Assembly: GCA_025774865.1 (NCBI GenBank)
Contig: JALGZO010000086.1
Span: forward strand, 1-14,131
Direction of reading: 5' to 3'
DNA length: 14,131 nt
Source of the DNA: a bacterium
Lineage (GTDB): Bacteria > ARS69
Position 1 is the first letter of the stretch; each line of letters begins with the position of its first letter. Shown piece by piece: positions 13,936 to 14,131 of this stretch. A program made the translations under genes and the position numbers. The notes under the pieces are model-generated. The model made no database searches and was not told the DNA's origin. It was given only the letters and a program-made list of their open reading frames with translations.

Positions 13936-14131
13936 TCAGACTCGCCGCTCCCTTTCCCGCGGATGGTACGAGCGGTGCACTTCCGAGAGATACGTCGTGT
14001 CCACTTTCGTATAGACCTGCGTCGTCGAGAGATCCGCGTGGCCCAGAAGCTCCTGCACGACGCGCAGATCCGCCCCCCCCTCCAGCAGATGCGTGGCGAA
14101 CGAGTGCCGAAGCGTGTGCGGGGAGACCCGG
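13936..14131 (-). CDS. xerD: Tyrosine recombinase XerD, C-terminal part only (5' end outside window)
   Basis: Sixty-four residues and a TGA are present. The frame [23 protein letters not shown], then [22 protein letters not shown] contains the C-terminal catalytic residues of tyrosine recombinases: His and Arg of HTLRHS, the His of LLGHA, and the Tyr nucleophile of QVYTKV. XerC/XerD act at dif to resolve chromosome dimers, with FtsK. XerD is preferred over XerC because xerD often precedes scpA-scpB, but the fragment alone cannot separate XerD, XerC or another chromosomal integrase. A GGGGGGG run near 14076-14082 encodes GG and could be an error-prone point. Confidence 0.88.
   Translation of the reverse strand, partial: RVSPHTLRHSFATHLLEGGADLRVVQELLGHADLSTTQVYTKVDTTYLSEVHRSYHPRERERRV

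Overview
This is a GC-rich bacterial chromosome segment with a compact, wholly co-directional layout. Every gene I can support lies on the minus strand, so transcription runs from high to low coordinates. No mobile element, CRISPR array, prophage or defence gene is visible. It is a housekeeping region, and its oddities are local ones rather than a new system. ScpA/ScpB, a six-S1-domain ribosomal protein S1, a ZapB-like gene and the AroF/AroA/Cmk cluster together suggest a Gram-negative-type bacterium outside the enterics. The N-terminal half of L20 ([17 protein letters not shown]) reminds me of the Bacteroidota/Gemmatimonadota/FCB form. I cannot fix the phylum from the sequence alone; an uncultured FCB-type or deltaproteobacteria-like lineage is the best guess.

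Block 1 (14131 down to about 8499) holds the 3' end of xerD, then scpA, scpB, rluB, aroF (DAHP synthase), aroA (EPSP synthase) and cmk. From scpA to cmk the genes overlap or nearly touch, and several use non-ATG starts tucked into the previous stop codon (TTGA, GTGA). This looks like one operon joining chromosome dimer resolution and condensation (XerD, ScpAB), 23S rRNA pseudouridylation (RluB), the first and sixth shikimate-pathway steps, and CMP/dCMP phosphorylation. A strong stem-loop with a T-run directly after cmk probably ends or attenuates it.

Block 2 (8376 to 5784) holds plsC (1-acylglycerol-3-phosphate acyltransferase) and rpsA (ribosomal protein S1). S1 domain 3 is five residues shorter than its sister domains at the first strand.

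Block 3 (5773 to 1) starts with a likely promoter and tRNA-Val(GAC) with an encoded CCA. After a leader rich in inverted repeats come infC (initiating at AUC), rplT, pheS, pheT, zapB, zapA and the start of ymdB, which runs off the window. The gene for L35 (rpmI), normally between infC and rplT, is absent. The zapA frame does not end: an apparent indel places the ZapA N-terminus in the same open frame as YmdB. The block combines translation initiation, the large ribosomal subunit, Phe-tRNA charging and Z-ring assembly.

The most interesting points are the AUC-initiated infC with its structured leader, the missing rpmI, the zapA/ymdB frame merger, the S1 domain 3 deletion and the zapB-zapA adjacency.
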